Shown: positions 35,182 to 46,740 of the stretch, piece after piece
Numbering within the stretch: position 1 is the stretch's first letter
Layout of the letters: each line of letters starts with the position of its first letter
NCBI GenBank assembly: GCA_027924585.1
Contig: BSBM01000602.1
Coordinates: forward strand, 6,695,501 to 6,759,500
Source: Larix kaempferi
Taxonomy: Eukaryota > Streptophyta > Pinopsida > Pinales > Pinaceae
DNA: 64,000 nucleotides
Reading direction: 5' to 3'
The notes under the pieces: model-generated
Told to the model about the DNA's origin: nothing
Database searches by the model: none
What the model saw: the letters and a program-made list of their open reading frames with translations, nothing else
Translations under genes and position numbers: made by a program

Positions 35182-36779
35182 TGTAGTGCCCCTAGACTAC
35201 TGTAGACATTGAGGGCACTTGCTTAGTGACCCAACTGTTTGAAACATTAATTAAATAACCTTCTGACCTTATTTGTTTTTAGTATGTGTATCTGAACTGT
35301 TGAGGTAAATGAATAATTGCATATGTTAAACGATTAGCTATGACTATGGAAAATTATGTTGATGGATAATGCTTAACGACTAGCTGTATGGTGATTATGT
35401 ATTTGGCGACGAAATGTATATTTGATAAGATGAATGAGCAGTTTGAATAAATCATAAATGTTTAACAATGCTAGAGTTAGAAACCAGATGATGATTGTTG
35501 AGAACAGTGCTACTAATAATTTGTTGCGAGAAGTGTGTGTAGAAACAAGTGAGACGGTTCACCAACGGACACACAAAGGAACATGGAGGGTCGTAGAGTA
35601 CGGGTAAATCACACACAGGGGAAGCGACGACGATGTCAACTTCCGACAAGAATACCACGCATGAGCAGATAAGCATTGATCCGCTTGCTCAAGAGGAATG
35701 CGTGAGGGCGTACGAGGTGGGCCACGACGGAGCTGGTCACGTACGAGTTGAGGGGCGCGCAGTGAGAACGGACTCACTCCTCAGCGCCATTAGTCCCTAG
35801 ATAGCATGTAGACGGAGGATGGATGGTAACGATTCCTAAAATCCCTACAAGAGTTCCCGCAAGTCAAAACGGAAATATGGTGGCAGAAGGGCCCAACGAT
35901 GAGGTACCCTGTCGAGAACGGAAAGAATGGACGCAAGGACCCAACGAGGTGGTACCATGCCAAGGAATGGAAACCATGGATGATTGGACCCGACGGAGTG
36001 GTGCCATGTCAGAGAATTAAAAATTAAGGAACCAGGAGCCCAACGACGCGGCATCGAGATCCTAGTGAATTTGATTGTTAAATTAAATTGCATAAAAACT
36101 TAGGAGAATAACTCTAGATTATTGCTTAGCAAATGCATAACAATAGCTAAAACATTTGCACATGAATAGTTATATTTTGTTGAGCATTTAAAATAATAGA
36201 AATTATTATTTAGGAGCAAAATAGATTAGACACCTAGTCAACTAAAAGCTAGGAGTTGATTAAAATATCTGGGGGACAAACTAGAGCAAACTTAGGGATG
36301 TAGGTGCACTTCCCAGAGAAACTGACACTTGGATGGGTGAGTGTTTAATAAATTAAATTATTAAAAATATTTAATTATGCATGAAGCGACATGTGTCGCA
36401 GGAGACTTCCCTTTATAAGGAAGGCTTAAGAAATGGGTAAGGGGCCCATAATTTGGATGATTGTCGTAATTTTTGAATGCCTCAAAGACTTGCTGCTATC
36501 TAAGGGTTTGGCTTAGAAATCCTGGTGGGAAGGGAAGCCCAAGCTGAATTTCTGAAATACTTGTGTGAGCTCTACGACCCAAAGCTCGGGGGAGGCCATG
36601 CGACTGAAAGCATGAGCCTATGGTTGGGTGGCGAAGCTAACGGTTGCTTCGCCTACGGTTAAACGAGCTTTGCAGGAGGGATTCTACGGAAGACGCAGAC
36701 AACAATGGACCAGCTGGATCGGGTTGACAGGTTAAGTTTCAGGTTCAGTTCAAGGGGACCCTAAAGGAGGGGTCCTACA
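35182..36779 (+). repeat. LARD 3' LTR
   Basis: 1,598 bp, TGTAGTGCCCC to GTCCTACA, followed by TTTTC. Its TATA-like CTTTATAAGG is near 36412-36421. Five differences from the 5' LTR. Confidence 0.95.
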
Positions 36780-36784
36780 TTTTC

Positions 36785-37054
36785 CCAGGATAAATCTTTG
36801 TCTATTGTTGAATGTATTTCTTTCAGTGATCCTTATTATTATGATGTGATATGATAAATTGAATGAAAGTCTCACATATTTGCTCTTAAGTAAAGTTCTA
36901 ACACACTCTTGAATTTGTTATTTAGCAATTGTGTTTGTATAGATCTGAAATTGGATTAGTGGTTCTAGTTTTTTTGTTTTAGTTGTAGGTAATTCTCTAA
37001 GTGTAGTTATGTGTATCATGTGGATGTAAAATTTCAAGATGTAAAATTATGACA
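36785..37054 (+). mobile_element. Older copia-like LTR, right part
   Basis: Continuation of 26971-27418 after removal of the LARD and one TTTTC copy. It ends GACA at 37051-37054, followed by a TGGTTTTAGAGC primer-site-like sequence (10 of 12 match to TGGTATCAGAGC). The element downstream is not otherwise recognisable. Confidence 0.45.
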
Positions 37055-38439
37055 TGGTTTTAGAGCTCTGCATCTAAGATTCTCCAGATCCATGTATGGA
37101 TTGGACTGTCACCTGTGAGAGGGAGAATCTTAGTGGCTGTGATGCCCATAAGACTCCAAATATTGGAGTGATCCATGCCTGTGAGAGGCACTGCGACCAT
37201 TAGAGTTTGTGGGTTATATGCTTGTGTAGCTCCAGTGATTGGAGTGGATTTGTTGCTTGTGATAGGTGCAATGTACTTGTGATAGGTTGATTTCAGTGTC
37301 TGATCTGTTTGTTGAAGTGTATTCTAGTCTCTAGGTTCCTAGGATGACTACTCTTGGTCTTAGAGAGTGTGACTGTCTATAAGGTGCTTCTAACTTTGCA
37401 TCTTGGAAGTGTCGACTGTAGGTCTTCTTGTAGGGGATGGATATTTGGGGGATTGTAAAAGGGATTGCCACTCCTCCAATTAATGCTACTTTGTTGGCTG
37501 TGTTGACCACCAAGTCAGCTAGGTGGGAAACCATGTACCATGAAGATAAATGAAGTGTACCTTACAAAATATTCAAGCTTCAAATGACTCAGCAGGGCAA
37601 TATTGCCCCTTTCTTCTCTTCTTCTTCTTCATGAAATTGTTGCACCCCTGCGGGGAGTGTGTAAGGATATGTCCGCATGATGGTCAATGTTTTGTAAAAC
37701 TTAGTTTCCTAGGACTTTATCATTAGGGAATTCCTTTCATCAAGTGTTTTTTCTCCTCGGATAATTAACTTTACTCTTTAGCAATTTTAATTATTAGAGT
37801 TTTTCACTTAAAATTCCTCCAAAGTGGTGAAAGGCATTCTAATGATTGATCCCGTGGGGTGATTAAGGTCTAGGAGTGTTGTATATTACCATACTAGACA
37901 TTATCCAAAGTCTTGTGGAATTTCATTAAGTTTTGCCGAGTATTTTTAAAAATTTTGTAATTAAAAAATGTCCCTCAACATAAATTGTTGTATTGTAAAA
38001 GAGGGATAAGTGGCTCCTAGTGCCCATAAATAGGGGTACGGGTACTCAAAATCAATGGCTTGAGGCCCCCTACACCCTTGGACCAGGTTTGGAGTCAAGT
38101 CATTAAGTTTTGATAAGGTTTTGGCCAAGTTTTCCTAAGTCATTCAAACAATCAGGAAAAATTGCCTATAATTAAAAATGACAATTTTTTGTAAAGTGTC
38201 TAAAGTCACTTGGAAAGGGGGAATTATGTTTTCCAAAGTCATATTATGCACCAAGAGGGAAATCAAAGGCAAAAATTCCCCCCCATGTAAAGTTTCAAGA
38301 GTTTGAAGTTGTCTCCCTAAGGGAGGCACCCTCTCTCACCATGGGAATTGAGAAAATTTGAAATAAGCCAAAGCGGGGGGGTCCCACCTTCATGATTTCC
38401 TCCCTTTGGCCTAGCAATCAATTATAAAACATGGGAGGG
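37055..38439. other. Unassigned; possible interior of the old copia element
   Basis: Around 37085-37280 are repeated phrases 'cctgtgagaggga', 'cctgtgagaggca', 'cttgtgataggtg' and 'cttgtgataggtt', a weak short repeat. A CTTCTT run is at 37614-37632. No coding domain is recognised. Confidence 0.35.
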
Positions 38440-38563
38440 GGGTTTTGTTCCCCCCATTTTTTGGATTATTAACCCATGGAAGTGTGCCCCCCTTCATGGG
38501 CCCCCTTTCTCTTCAAGTGACAAATATCACTCATGCAAAGGGACTCTCCCCTCTCTCTTTTTC

Positions 38564-38660
38564 TATAAAAGGAGGTCTCTCCTTCTCATCTGGGTTACAA
38601 TCTCTTGACTCTTTCAAGCTCTCATTCTCTCTCTCTCTTGCTCTCATTTTTGTGAGCCAT
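38564..38660 (+). promoter_or_regulatory. TATA box with CT-rich downstream tract
   Basis: TCTATAAAAGGAGG near 38562-38576 is a good plant TATA box. It is followed within 60 bp by a CTCTCT-rich stretch (38620-38645) of the kind found at plant transcription starts and in LTR R regions. An AATAAAA lies at about 38690. I could not assign a gene or LTR ends, so an old LTR fragment is the likeliest source. Confidence 0.4.
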
Positions 38661-40267
38661 TGTAATTTCCATCCATTTTGGCTCTCTAATAAAAATCTTT
38701 GGAGGAAAGCTGGCGTTTCTTTGTGTTCCATGGTGGTTTGCTGCTGTGCTCCATTGTTGCTCAAGCTATTGGAGGCCAAAGAGGCAAATTTCTTTGCCTT
38801 GGTGAGATCTATTCATTTTTGTTTAAATTTCACGAGTTTTTAGATTTTGTAGTTAAGAAGTTCATTCTTTCTTGGTTGAATAACATGATTTCTTAATTCA
38901 TTGTTTGAAACATACATTTTATTAGTTTGTGTAGCAAAATCTATCAAGTTGCGGGTTACCAAAATTTGGAGAGTGGGATTCCTCGGTTGGATGCCCCATT
39001 GCTTGAAAGCCTTAAGAGCAAAGGACATTTTTTCCTCGCTTTCCACTAAAATTTCTGCACATTTTTTAACATCTTATTTACACTCTAAAATATTATTTAA
39101 AATACTCATTTTCATAAGTTATTTTGAGTTAGTTAATCTACAAAATTTTCAGAAATTTATGTACATAATTTTACACTAATATTCAATGTCCCAAAGTGAT
39201 TTTGGGCACTCTTTACTGTATATTTTCTTGTTGTTTTGTGCAGGTTCTTAGCAAAATAAAGAGAGACTCTGCCAAAATTTTGGTAGAAAAGAGTTCAAAA
39301 TACCCCCAAGATTCCCTACTTCAAAGGACATTGCCAAGAGGGGCCCAAAACCCCTTTCCTTTTCTCTTTTTCTCAAATTTCTGCTGCAAAATTCTTTTTT
39401 CTCATTGTAAGGGCCAAGAGAATCTCTTGATCCCACTTTCCATTTCCTTTAAGTTTCAAATATTATCTCAAAATTTTATTTAAGCGACTCATTGCATGCA
39501 AAGGAAGTTGGGCTTTGCCCACCCTTGCATAGCAAAAGAAGAAGGCTAGGATTTAGATTTTCATTTATACTTGCAAGTTTTTTTTTTTCCCCACTTCGTC
39601 CATTCGGAAGAGGATTGAGTGGAGGGTATTAGTTTGTTTTTGCTTTCATTTCTTTATTGTTGCCCACACCTTGCAAGAGAAGTGGCTCTGCCCATCCTTG
39701 CAATATTGTGCCGGCTAGATTTTGTTTAAAGTTCATTTTTAATTATTTATTTCAAGTAAATAAATCTTGTCCCACTTTTTCCCTGTATTTCCTCCCCTTG
39801 CCGGTTTTTTCCAATCCCGAGTGAAAAGAAAGGGCAAAATTTCGAGTCGGCTAGTTTTAATAGGCACTTTAACAAGTTATTTTGAAATTGAGAAAATAAG
39901 GATTAGTTGTGGAGCTAGAGGGGTAGAGGCTGAAGGGAGCCTCATGGCACAAATCAGCCTTCCAGTTTCTGGAAAATCAGAGACAGTGAAGTGCATATTT
40001 TGGGACTGCTGATTCGCTAGAGATTGCTGGCAGTACACATAGGATCAACACTCTTCTTTATTTCAAGAAAAGGTGCATTGGAGAGCTGCAATCCTTGTTG
40101 ACTATAGATATCTACTGCTTGATGACTTCACAAAAATTTGGCACTACCTCCGAGTTACTGCAATGTTCACCATATGGAAGCCAAGGTGCAAGTTTATTTT
40201 TGATAACGAGGTCAGCTTAATTCAGTGTTTCTGCTGTAACTGGAAGGAAGAGGTATGTATGCAATTG
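38661..40267. other. Unassigned, possible decayed LTR element
   Basis: T-rich on the plus strand with several short frames (38901-39179, 39196-39483, 39767-40012) that lack motifs. The words 'gcccacccttgca' and 'gcccatccttgca' occur near 39517 and 39690. No gene can be supported. Confidence 0.3.
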
Positions 40268-40660
40268 TTTTTTTAACCAAAATGGATAGAAATTTTTATT
40301 ATATTAGAGAAAGTGGCTGGGCCACACATCAAAATTACATATGTCTGAATAATATCTGATTGTCCAGAATTCAATGTAACTAATGCAGAAGCTAGTCTAT
40401 CTTTGCAAACCACAAAACATCCTCCTGACCGAGGGAATTTAAACATTCTAATATCCAATCTATTACTATAAATGCGATAGAAAGTTCTTGACAACTACAC
40501 AAAATTGCAAAACATTCAACAAATAAGAGAAATTGGAGAATGAGCCCTCTCCATAGAGCATGCCTGGAAATGCTTGTTTGACCTTAAGCATATGAGATTT
40601 TCCTGATATTTCTTCTCCCCGTCAACTTTCCCGGCACACTGCTGTTCGCCGAGAGCTACC

Positions 40661-42520
40661 TGCGAAATGACCATACACTGAGTTAAATATCAATCATGAA
40701 ATAATGATGCATGCAACAAGAAAACTTTAAACTTTTGAAACTTTACTGTACCTGAGTCGTGATAGAAGATTGACGAAGCCAGCCATCCATCCACTACGAA
40801 GGAGAAGCACCCAACTCGAAGGTCACACTGTGGGATACCTTTTGAAACTTACAACCCGATTGAAACCCCAGACTTTCAAGTCACTACAACGCCCCAATAG
40901 ATGCACTCATCCAACCTGTGGATTGCCACACTATTCAACTCCAGACTCGGCCTCCATTGATAGCATTCACTTACATTTTGGAGGTTGTTTCCGGTCTCAG
41001 GATCGAGCCCAAGGGAGGCTAAAACATCAAAACCCTAAGTGCCTCTCGTCTGGTTGGCCTCACCCCCAAACCCTACCACCGAAACGAATGCCAAGAAAAC
41101 GTTACAATATCCCATAAGTTACGTTAGGGTTCTCTATGATCCCAATGCATAGCAATCAACGAAAGAGATCTAAGTTCCTTGAGCCACGTTGGAGGGTGGC
41201 AGGTGTGATAATAACTCACCCCTCCATCTCCCAAGCCACGAAGTTGCCAACTATGTCGACACTGAAGCAGGAGGCCCGATACAACTCAGCATCGACGAAC
41301 CTTCTTACATGCTGGAGACCCTTCACAACGTGCACGTAATATCTCCATTAACACGGTGGCCAGGCGAATTGATTACAAACCTAATCATTTACTACACCCT
41401 TGAAGTCGTACGCAGGCTTTATACAATGCCATCATTCCACCTGCCAAGCATAAGGATCAACATTTAATAGCATCGACTTTATAAATTATACCAAGGTTAA
41501 ACATTCACCGGTAGCATGTATAAAGGAACTTGTATATTCCATTTAAAATCAATACAAATGCACTCATAGCTTAAACACATTAACTTAGGTCACATTCAAT
41601 CCTAAGGTATGGATTGATTCCACCCCAACTTAATATAAAATTCATCTTAAAGTTCATTATAAAGCTCTTCAACTTTGTTCATGTCATAAGTTATATGAAT
41701 ACACCCTTAGGGTATAGTTGCTCCATAGAACCATCGCATACATTGCATGGTAGGGTATTAATGCATAATGCATCACCATTATAATTTCCCAGGTAATAGA
41801 GAACTTAGAACCACCTTATTACACTCTCTATGTTATGCTTAGGACCATGTGTCCTTGTCTTAAATTTGTCATCGTCGAAATTTATAAAAGAATTGTTTTA
41901 ACAGCCACAATTCATTCATGGAATGATAACAAGTGAAGTCATAAACTCCTAATGAAGAACATTCATAACAATCACACTCTGAGATTGATGATTTCTACAA
42001 TTTTTGAGCTAGCCAAGTTCATCTTACAAAATTGGAAGGAAACCATACTTGTAGCGTCGAAATCATAAGTAGTTTTTATTTATATCATGGTTATTAAACA
42101 CTTTGAATGTTATCGCTATCTATTACCTGCGAATATACGCAAGGGGGATGAGTACAATGCTTTAGCTGAGTAAGCTAAGTAAGCCTCAGGGCACCTCGTG
42201 GGACCCCTTTCATCATCATCCAGAAAAATTAAACTGTCAGTACTTGTCGAGGAGAATTCTATTTTCCAAATGTATCAAAATTTTCAATCATTCAAGCACA
42301 TAAATAAACGTCATAATTATTAATTGGATTCATGACGTGTCACCGACACAATACACCATCAGAAAACAAAAAGACACAGCAGTTAAATTGTTCCGACCAA
42401 ATGACGAATTTATTAATTACTGCTTTAATTAAACATTTATTATTTCCGCATTTTATAATTATTTGTATTTAATGACGATTTAGAAATTTTAAATTTTTAT
42501 GAAAATAGTGGGATGTTACA
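40661..42520 (-). mobile_element. Solo LTR (Ty3/gypsy-type), minus strand
   Basis: 1,860 bp bounded by perfect 5-bp duplications CTACC at 40656-40660 and 42521-42525. On the minus strand it begins TGTAACATCCCAC, a very common start for plant gypsy LTRs, and ends TCATTTCGCA. No internal gag-pol is present, so the element was reduced to one LTR by recombination. Open frames at 40770-41467 lie inside the LTR and have no domain. Confidence 0.85.
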
Positions 42521-42673
42521 CTACCTTCTGCCAGTTATACACTTGTCTCAGCCTATCATTGCAGCCCGAGGTCATAAATGTGATGGGGTTGCGGTCATTC
42601 AAACCATTTCGAATTTGATTTCGTTTCACTATCGTGATATTCCCATATCCCTTGACATTAGATCTCATTAATG

Positions 42674-43080
42674 CTAGGGAATCCATGTCTTGTTATAGAC
42701 CTTTTTATTACAAACCAACATGCCACAATTGAGTCGAGCTCCATCATTGGACAAATCATCCACTTGCTTGTTGAGTGCACGGAGTACATGCTTGAAATCA
42801 ATAGTTTTGAACTCTTTAATAATGCAATTTAGGATAAGGTGTGTCTTGTTGGTCAGGTTCTTCCAGTTCTTCACAATCTTTCTTGCTTCTTTGATGACTA
42901 GGAGTGAGTCTCCAAAGACTACCAATTCTTCAACACTAAAGATCCTGGCTAAGTCTAGTCCCTTGATAAGAGCTAACCATTTGACACCATTGTTTGTTTT
43001 TCTTCAAATCCCCCATGCATAATCAGTCTTCTTGTTCCCCATGGAGTCATAGATCACTCCACCCGCACCTGCCAACCCAA
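42674..43080 (-). pseudogene. LINE RNase H-like domain (RVT_3 type), broken
   Basis: On the minus strand the first strand reads GAGGVIYDSMGNKK and leads, after one in-frame stop, into NNGVKWLALIKGLDLA. This is the beta-hairpin and helix of RNase H, with an Asn-Val where the catalytic Glu region lies. Then VVFGDSLLVIKEA supplies the GDS catalytic Asp, and FKHVLRALNKQVDDLSNDGA matches the C-terminal helix (usually N-x-x-A-D-x-L). The domain is nearly full length, about 130 residues. It would remove RNA from RNA-DNA hybrids in LINE replication. The TGA near 43017 inactivates it. Confidence 0.75.
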
Positions 43081-43136
43081 AAAATTATATGGATATTAAA
43101 CATAAATGAAATTAATTTTAAAACGAAAATTTTCAT

Positions 43137-43388
43137 ATAGGTATGTCTTTCTATTTTTATTTGATATTATCTTAATTAAATGCAACAAAACTAATATTGA
43201 TAAGCTTTAACAAAATATAACATTATGTTATATAACTAATCTATATCATACAATATAAGTGAGAAAAATTGGTATAGATGTGTCTTTCTATTTTTACTCC
43301 ATGTTATCTTAATTGAATGTAATAAAACTAATATTGATATGCATTAACAAAATACAACATTATGTTTTATAATTGAATCTATATCATA
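43137..43388. repeat. About 130-bp tandem duplication
   Basis: The block from GGTATGTCTTTCTATTTTTA to CTATATCATA (43139-43251) is repeated at 43272-43388 with about 85-90% identity by eye. The second unit is the insertion site of the SINE that follows. Confidence 0.8.
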
Positions 43389-43627
43389 TTTTCCATTGGT
43401 TGTAGCTTGGGTGGTTGGGAGGATTGATTGTTACCCTCCCCACCTAAGTCCAATCCTTGTAAGTGACATGTTGAGATCTTAAATGGGCATATTTGATGCT
43501 CTTGTTGAGTCACCTTTGTAGCGACAATATCTGGCCACCCCACATTCCTCGTGGAATACCGGGGGTTTTTTTTCGTGGATGCAACAAGCACCGATCTCCA
43601 GTGTCGTGAACCACACGGAAAAAATAC
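43389..43627 (+). mobile_element. SINE with 18-bp target-site duplication
   Basis: A 239-bp unit flanked by perfect AATTGAATCTATATCATA copies (43371-43388 and 43628-43645). The 5' part has an A-box-like TAGCTTGGGTGGTTGGG near 43403 and a B-box-like AAGTCCAATCC near 43446, the spacing of a tRNA. The 3' end is GGAAAAAATAC, a short A-rich tail. The head resembles the modules at 8585 and 11664. The minus-strand open frame over it (43379-43705) is not a gene. Confidence 0.85.
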
Positions 43628-43645
43628 AATTGAATCTATATCATA

Positions 43646-46129
43646 CAACTTCACTTTAAAGTGGTACCATTCAATAACATTAATATATTTTTTAAACACG
43701 CACATGTAGAAAATTTATATTAAAATGTTGTAAAAAGCAACCCAAAAGTTACAAAAAAAATACCAAGTCCATATTGTCTCTAAATCTACCCAATCCACAT
43801 AAAGCAAGAGTAACACTACCACAAGCATCCTAACTATTGCATCCGCCATTACCACAGTCTGGAAGCTATAAACGCGAATAAACTACCATAATTACAGAAC
43901 ACAAAATTAAACCATAAACTATAGAAATGAGAGACAAGACACAATCGAGTCATTACCGACTTTTCATAAGCTCGTTCTCTAATTCTAGGGTGTCGAAAAT
44001 GTCCACAAAAACCTTGTCCTACTACTGCATAATCTTCCTCCAATTCTTTGGAATTTGCAAACCTGGTCTCTTGAGACTACTCCCCTTTCAACATCTCCTC
44101 GTGTCTATCTGCAACAAGTGTAAGTTTCCCTAATTAAACATCTTTGACCTACACCTATCCCTCCAAATCATCAAAATGATAGTCCATATTTGACACATGG
44201 ATTGTCAACTGAGATATGGTTTCTACCACATCTTCCAATTGTGTAGAGATTCGCCTCAAGATGGCCTTGAGATTTGCAATATCTACGTTCACCTCGCTCA
44301 TACTTGCTCCCCAACCCAACACCTCCAATACCACGTTTTCCAAGGTATTCATGGTCATGGTATCAACCAATTATGCACACAGTATCCAAACTGCTCCTTA
44401 ACGCCGCTCCATTAAAGTGAACAAGGGACCCTTGGACCTGACACATAAGGGACACCACTTTGACTTTGCAACATATGCACTTCCCCAACACACCTCTACC
44501 ACATATAGGACTGACTCTTCACACCAAGAATGAAATTCAAACCAAACACTGTTACCAAAATCGGAAGCTTTAAAGGACTCCATATATCGTAACACTGAAG
44601 CTAGTTTAGATACACCAGAGAACCATCAAGATAGCCTTCACATGAGATGAATTAAATGACCATCCCATCTCATACTTTGCACAATTTAAATATGGAAGCT
44701 CATATGCATGCAACTAATGAGGAGAGGGTGGCTTACGCCCATTAGAGACATTAGGGGAGCCATCAAGAATGCTAGTGACCCCCTTTGTTTTCCATCACCC
44801 CTTTATCCATATGGGAATCCAAATTGGCAAATCAATCCACCTCAACATTATTTTCCTTCTTTATGTGTATCATACCATAAGATGGGATTTGCTTCATCAA
44901 ATTCCTAATTCGAGATTGCATCCTTCCTCAGATTGGGTTCAGAGATATAACTTGTTTTCGGGCTTACAAAATGACGAGCATGGGATCTCTAAAGATGAGC
45001 ACATTTGACATGCCTGTGGAGACCAAAATTTCCAAGCCCATAAACAAAGCATGGCTCTCATCTTGATTGTTGGTAGCCATGCCCAGACTCCAGGCATATG
45101 TTTCAACTATTTTCCCATCAAGTCAAGGAGGATCCCCCACTCCTACCTCCCCAACATTCAATAACATTAATAGTAAAAGTGTTTAATATTTCTGTTGCAT
45201 TATACGTTGGATATATAACCATAGTATTAATATTGATATTAGAAATTGAATAATAAAATCATTTAATCTTTTAATAGTGCTATGTTTTATATAGATTTTA
45301 TATGATAAATTATATTTGCATGAGAAATATACCAATAATATTGATGAGACTTTTCTTTATTTTCAATCTTCGCATTTTTTGCAATTTATTTTCCCTACAT
45401 TTTCCATAGAGTTCAACCATAGTTTTATATTTTATATTACACCCTTAAGACTAATTTTGATATTACCTAACAACATGCATGAAAATGCAAGGACTTTTAG
45501 TTCTCAACATTGCGAGGAATCCTACTTCTTAATTAGCAATAAACTATCATGATTGGTGAGGTCTCCTACTTCTTAATTGGCAGTCAACTATCATAATTTT
45601 TATCCTATATGATATTTATTATTTTATTTAAAAAATCAACTATTATAATTTTTCTCTTGTATGATTTTTATTATCCCTTCTACAACAAGGATATACTTTT
45701 CGTTGAGAAGTCAAACTATTATTTTGTTTTTTAAAATTTTAATATTAAACATAATATTTTAAAAATTAAAATAATTTTAACAATTTTTAAAATACACTTA
45801 TTTAATTTTCTGATTGGTGAAGAACACTTTTAATAGGACATAAGTTCCTAGAGGAGTTGTTTTCATTATCATAATTTAAAAATTAATAAAATTATTTTTT
45901 AAAACAAAAATTCATGTAAACAACACATGTCCAGGAAACGTCGAATCAATGTACTCTCATGGTCTCATGGTTAGTATTTTCATGAAAAGTGGTTTGTAGA
46001 TTTGACAAATTTATTATGTCCCCGACATCTATTTTTCAATCGGGTGCATTAGTTCAGGTCTGTGTTGATGAATATAGGGTGGAGGTAATGGTTAACCTTA
46101 GATTTGGAAAAATTGGTATTTTTTTAAAT
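43646..46129. other. Unassigned AT-rich region
   Basis: Contains a minus-strand frame at 44155-44370 whose peptide is helix-prone and another at 44398-44595, both without recognised domains. From 45180 to 46000 the sequence is very AT-rich. CTCCTACTTCTTAATT is repeated at about 45527 and 45563. No gene is supported. Confidence 0.35.
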
Positions 46130-46740
46130 TATTGATGGGTTGTTTTGTTAGGTTTTGATTGGTGCCGTCCGCGGTGATGCGTGCCTCGGGCGCTGTGGCC
46201 TAGGAGGCGGCGGCGTGATGGCGTGATGGCGCGTGGTCCTCAGATGCTGTGATCGAGGAGGTTTTCTGTGTTCGAGGTGGTTTTGATGTGCTCTGTTTGA
46301 GGTGTTTAATGCGGGGGTTTGTTTCACGGCGCGTGGTCCTCGGATGCTGTGACCGAGGAGGTTATCATTCATGTGTGGGGTTTCGTTCCAGCTTCTCATT
46401 CGTATGCGTGGGTTTCGTCATTGAACTGTGGGATGTTTCTGGGTTGTCCTTCGGCTCCTGTGGGTGTCGGTGTGGGTCGTGCTTCTGCTCCTGTAGGTGC
46501 CGGTGTGAGGCTGTGGGAATACTGCGTTTTAATCCGGCGGCAATGGCGGAGCTCTTCTGGTGCAATTTAATGCGCGGGTTCCTGTGCTTTGTGCTTAGTT
46601 CGAGGTGTTTAATGCGAGGCTGTCCTTCATAGGTGCAGGTTTCGTGTGGTTGTGGTTCTACTAGCTGTGGGATTTTTCTGGTTCGTCCTTCCGCTCCTGT
46701 AGGTGCAAAGAATTTGGCTGTGGGTGAGCAAAAATTCGCG
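46130..46740 (+). repeat. GC/CpG-rich repeat family, direct orientation
   Basis: An island rich in CpG compared with its surroundings. GTGTTTAATGCG, GCGCGTGGTCCTC-GATGCTGTGA-CGAGGAGG and CTCCTGTAGGTGC each occur two or three times. A long stretch (46535-46715) matches the reverse complement of 52390-52745, for example GGCAATGG-GGA, TTAGTTC-AGGTGTTTAATGCGAGG and GCAGGTTTCGT. It may be one arm of a large inverted-repeat element or one member of a dispersed family. Confidence 0.65.

Larger units (their letters stand above)
27419..36779 (+). mobile_element. Young non-autonomous LTR retrotransposon (LARD-type)
   Basis: LTRs 27419-29016 and 35182-36779 are both 1,598 bp and differ at only five positions with no indel (27868/35631, 28636/36399, 28711/36474, 28911/36674, 29016/36779). 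TTTTC target duplications sit at 27414-27418 and 36780-36784. A tRNA-Met primer site and a purine-rich tract are present, but the 6.2-kb interior has no gag or pol. The pre-PPT motif AACTTCGGGACGAAGTTCT and an LTR starting TGTAGTGCCCC are typical of plant Ty3/gypsy chromoviruses. Transposition must have used proteins from an autonomous relative. Confidence 0.93.
40268..43080 (-). mobile_element. 5'-truncated LINE remnant, minus strand, split by a solo LTR
   Basis: On the minus strand the sequence reads RNase H domain (43080-42674), a 3' segment, the solo LTR insertion (42520-40661), then the remaining 3' end finishing in ATAAAAATTTCTATCCATTT and a poly-A tail (poly-T at 40267-40275). The tail resembles the L1-type end at 17118. 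Without the solo LTR the piece is about 950 bp. Plant L1 elements with a C-terminal RNase H are known. I could not find a target duplication. Confidence 0.65.

Noticed and set aside
38445-38843. 132-aa Ser/Phe-rich plus-strand frame
   Set aside because: Spans the TATA box and CT-rich tract and has an equally open opposite strand; no domain.
40770-41467. 115-aa and 92-aa plus-strand frames
   Set aside because: Entirely inside the minus-strand solo LTR.
43379-43705. 108-aa minus-strand frame
   Set aside because: Covers the SINE and its target duplications.
44155-44595. Two consecutive minus-strand frames, one helix-prone
   Set aside because: Thought of a Gag coiled coil, but no motif, LTR or neighbouring pol supports it.
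46249-46632. 127-aa Cys/Arg-rich plus-strand frame
   Set aside because: Lies in the CpG-rich repeat family, overlaps other open frames on both strands, and has no domain; GC-rich repeats often stay open by chance.
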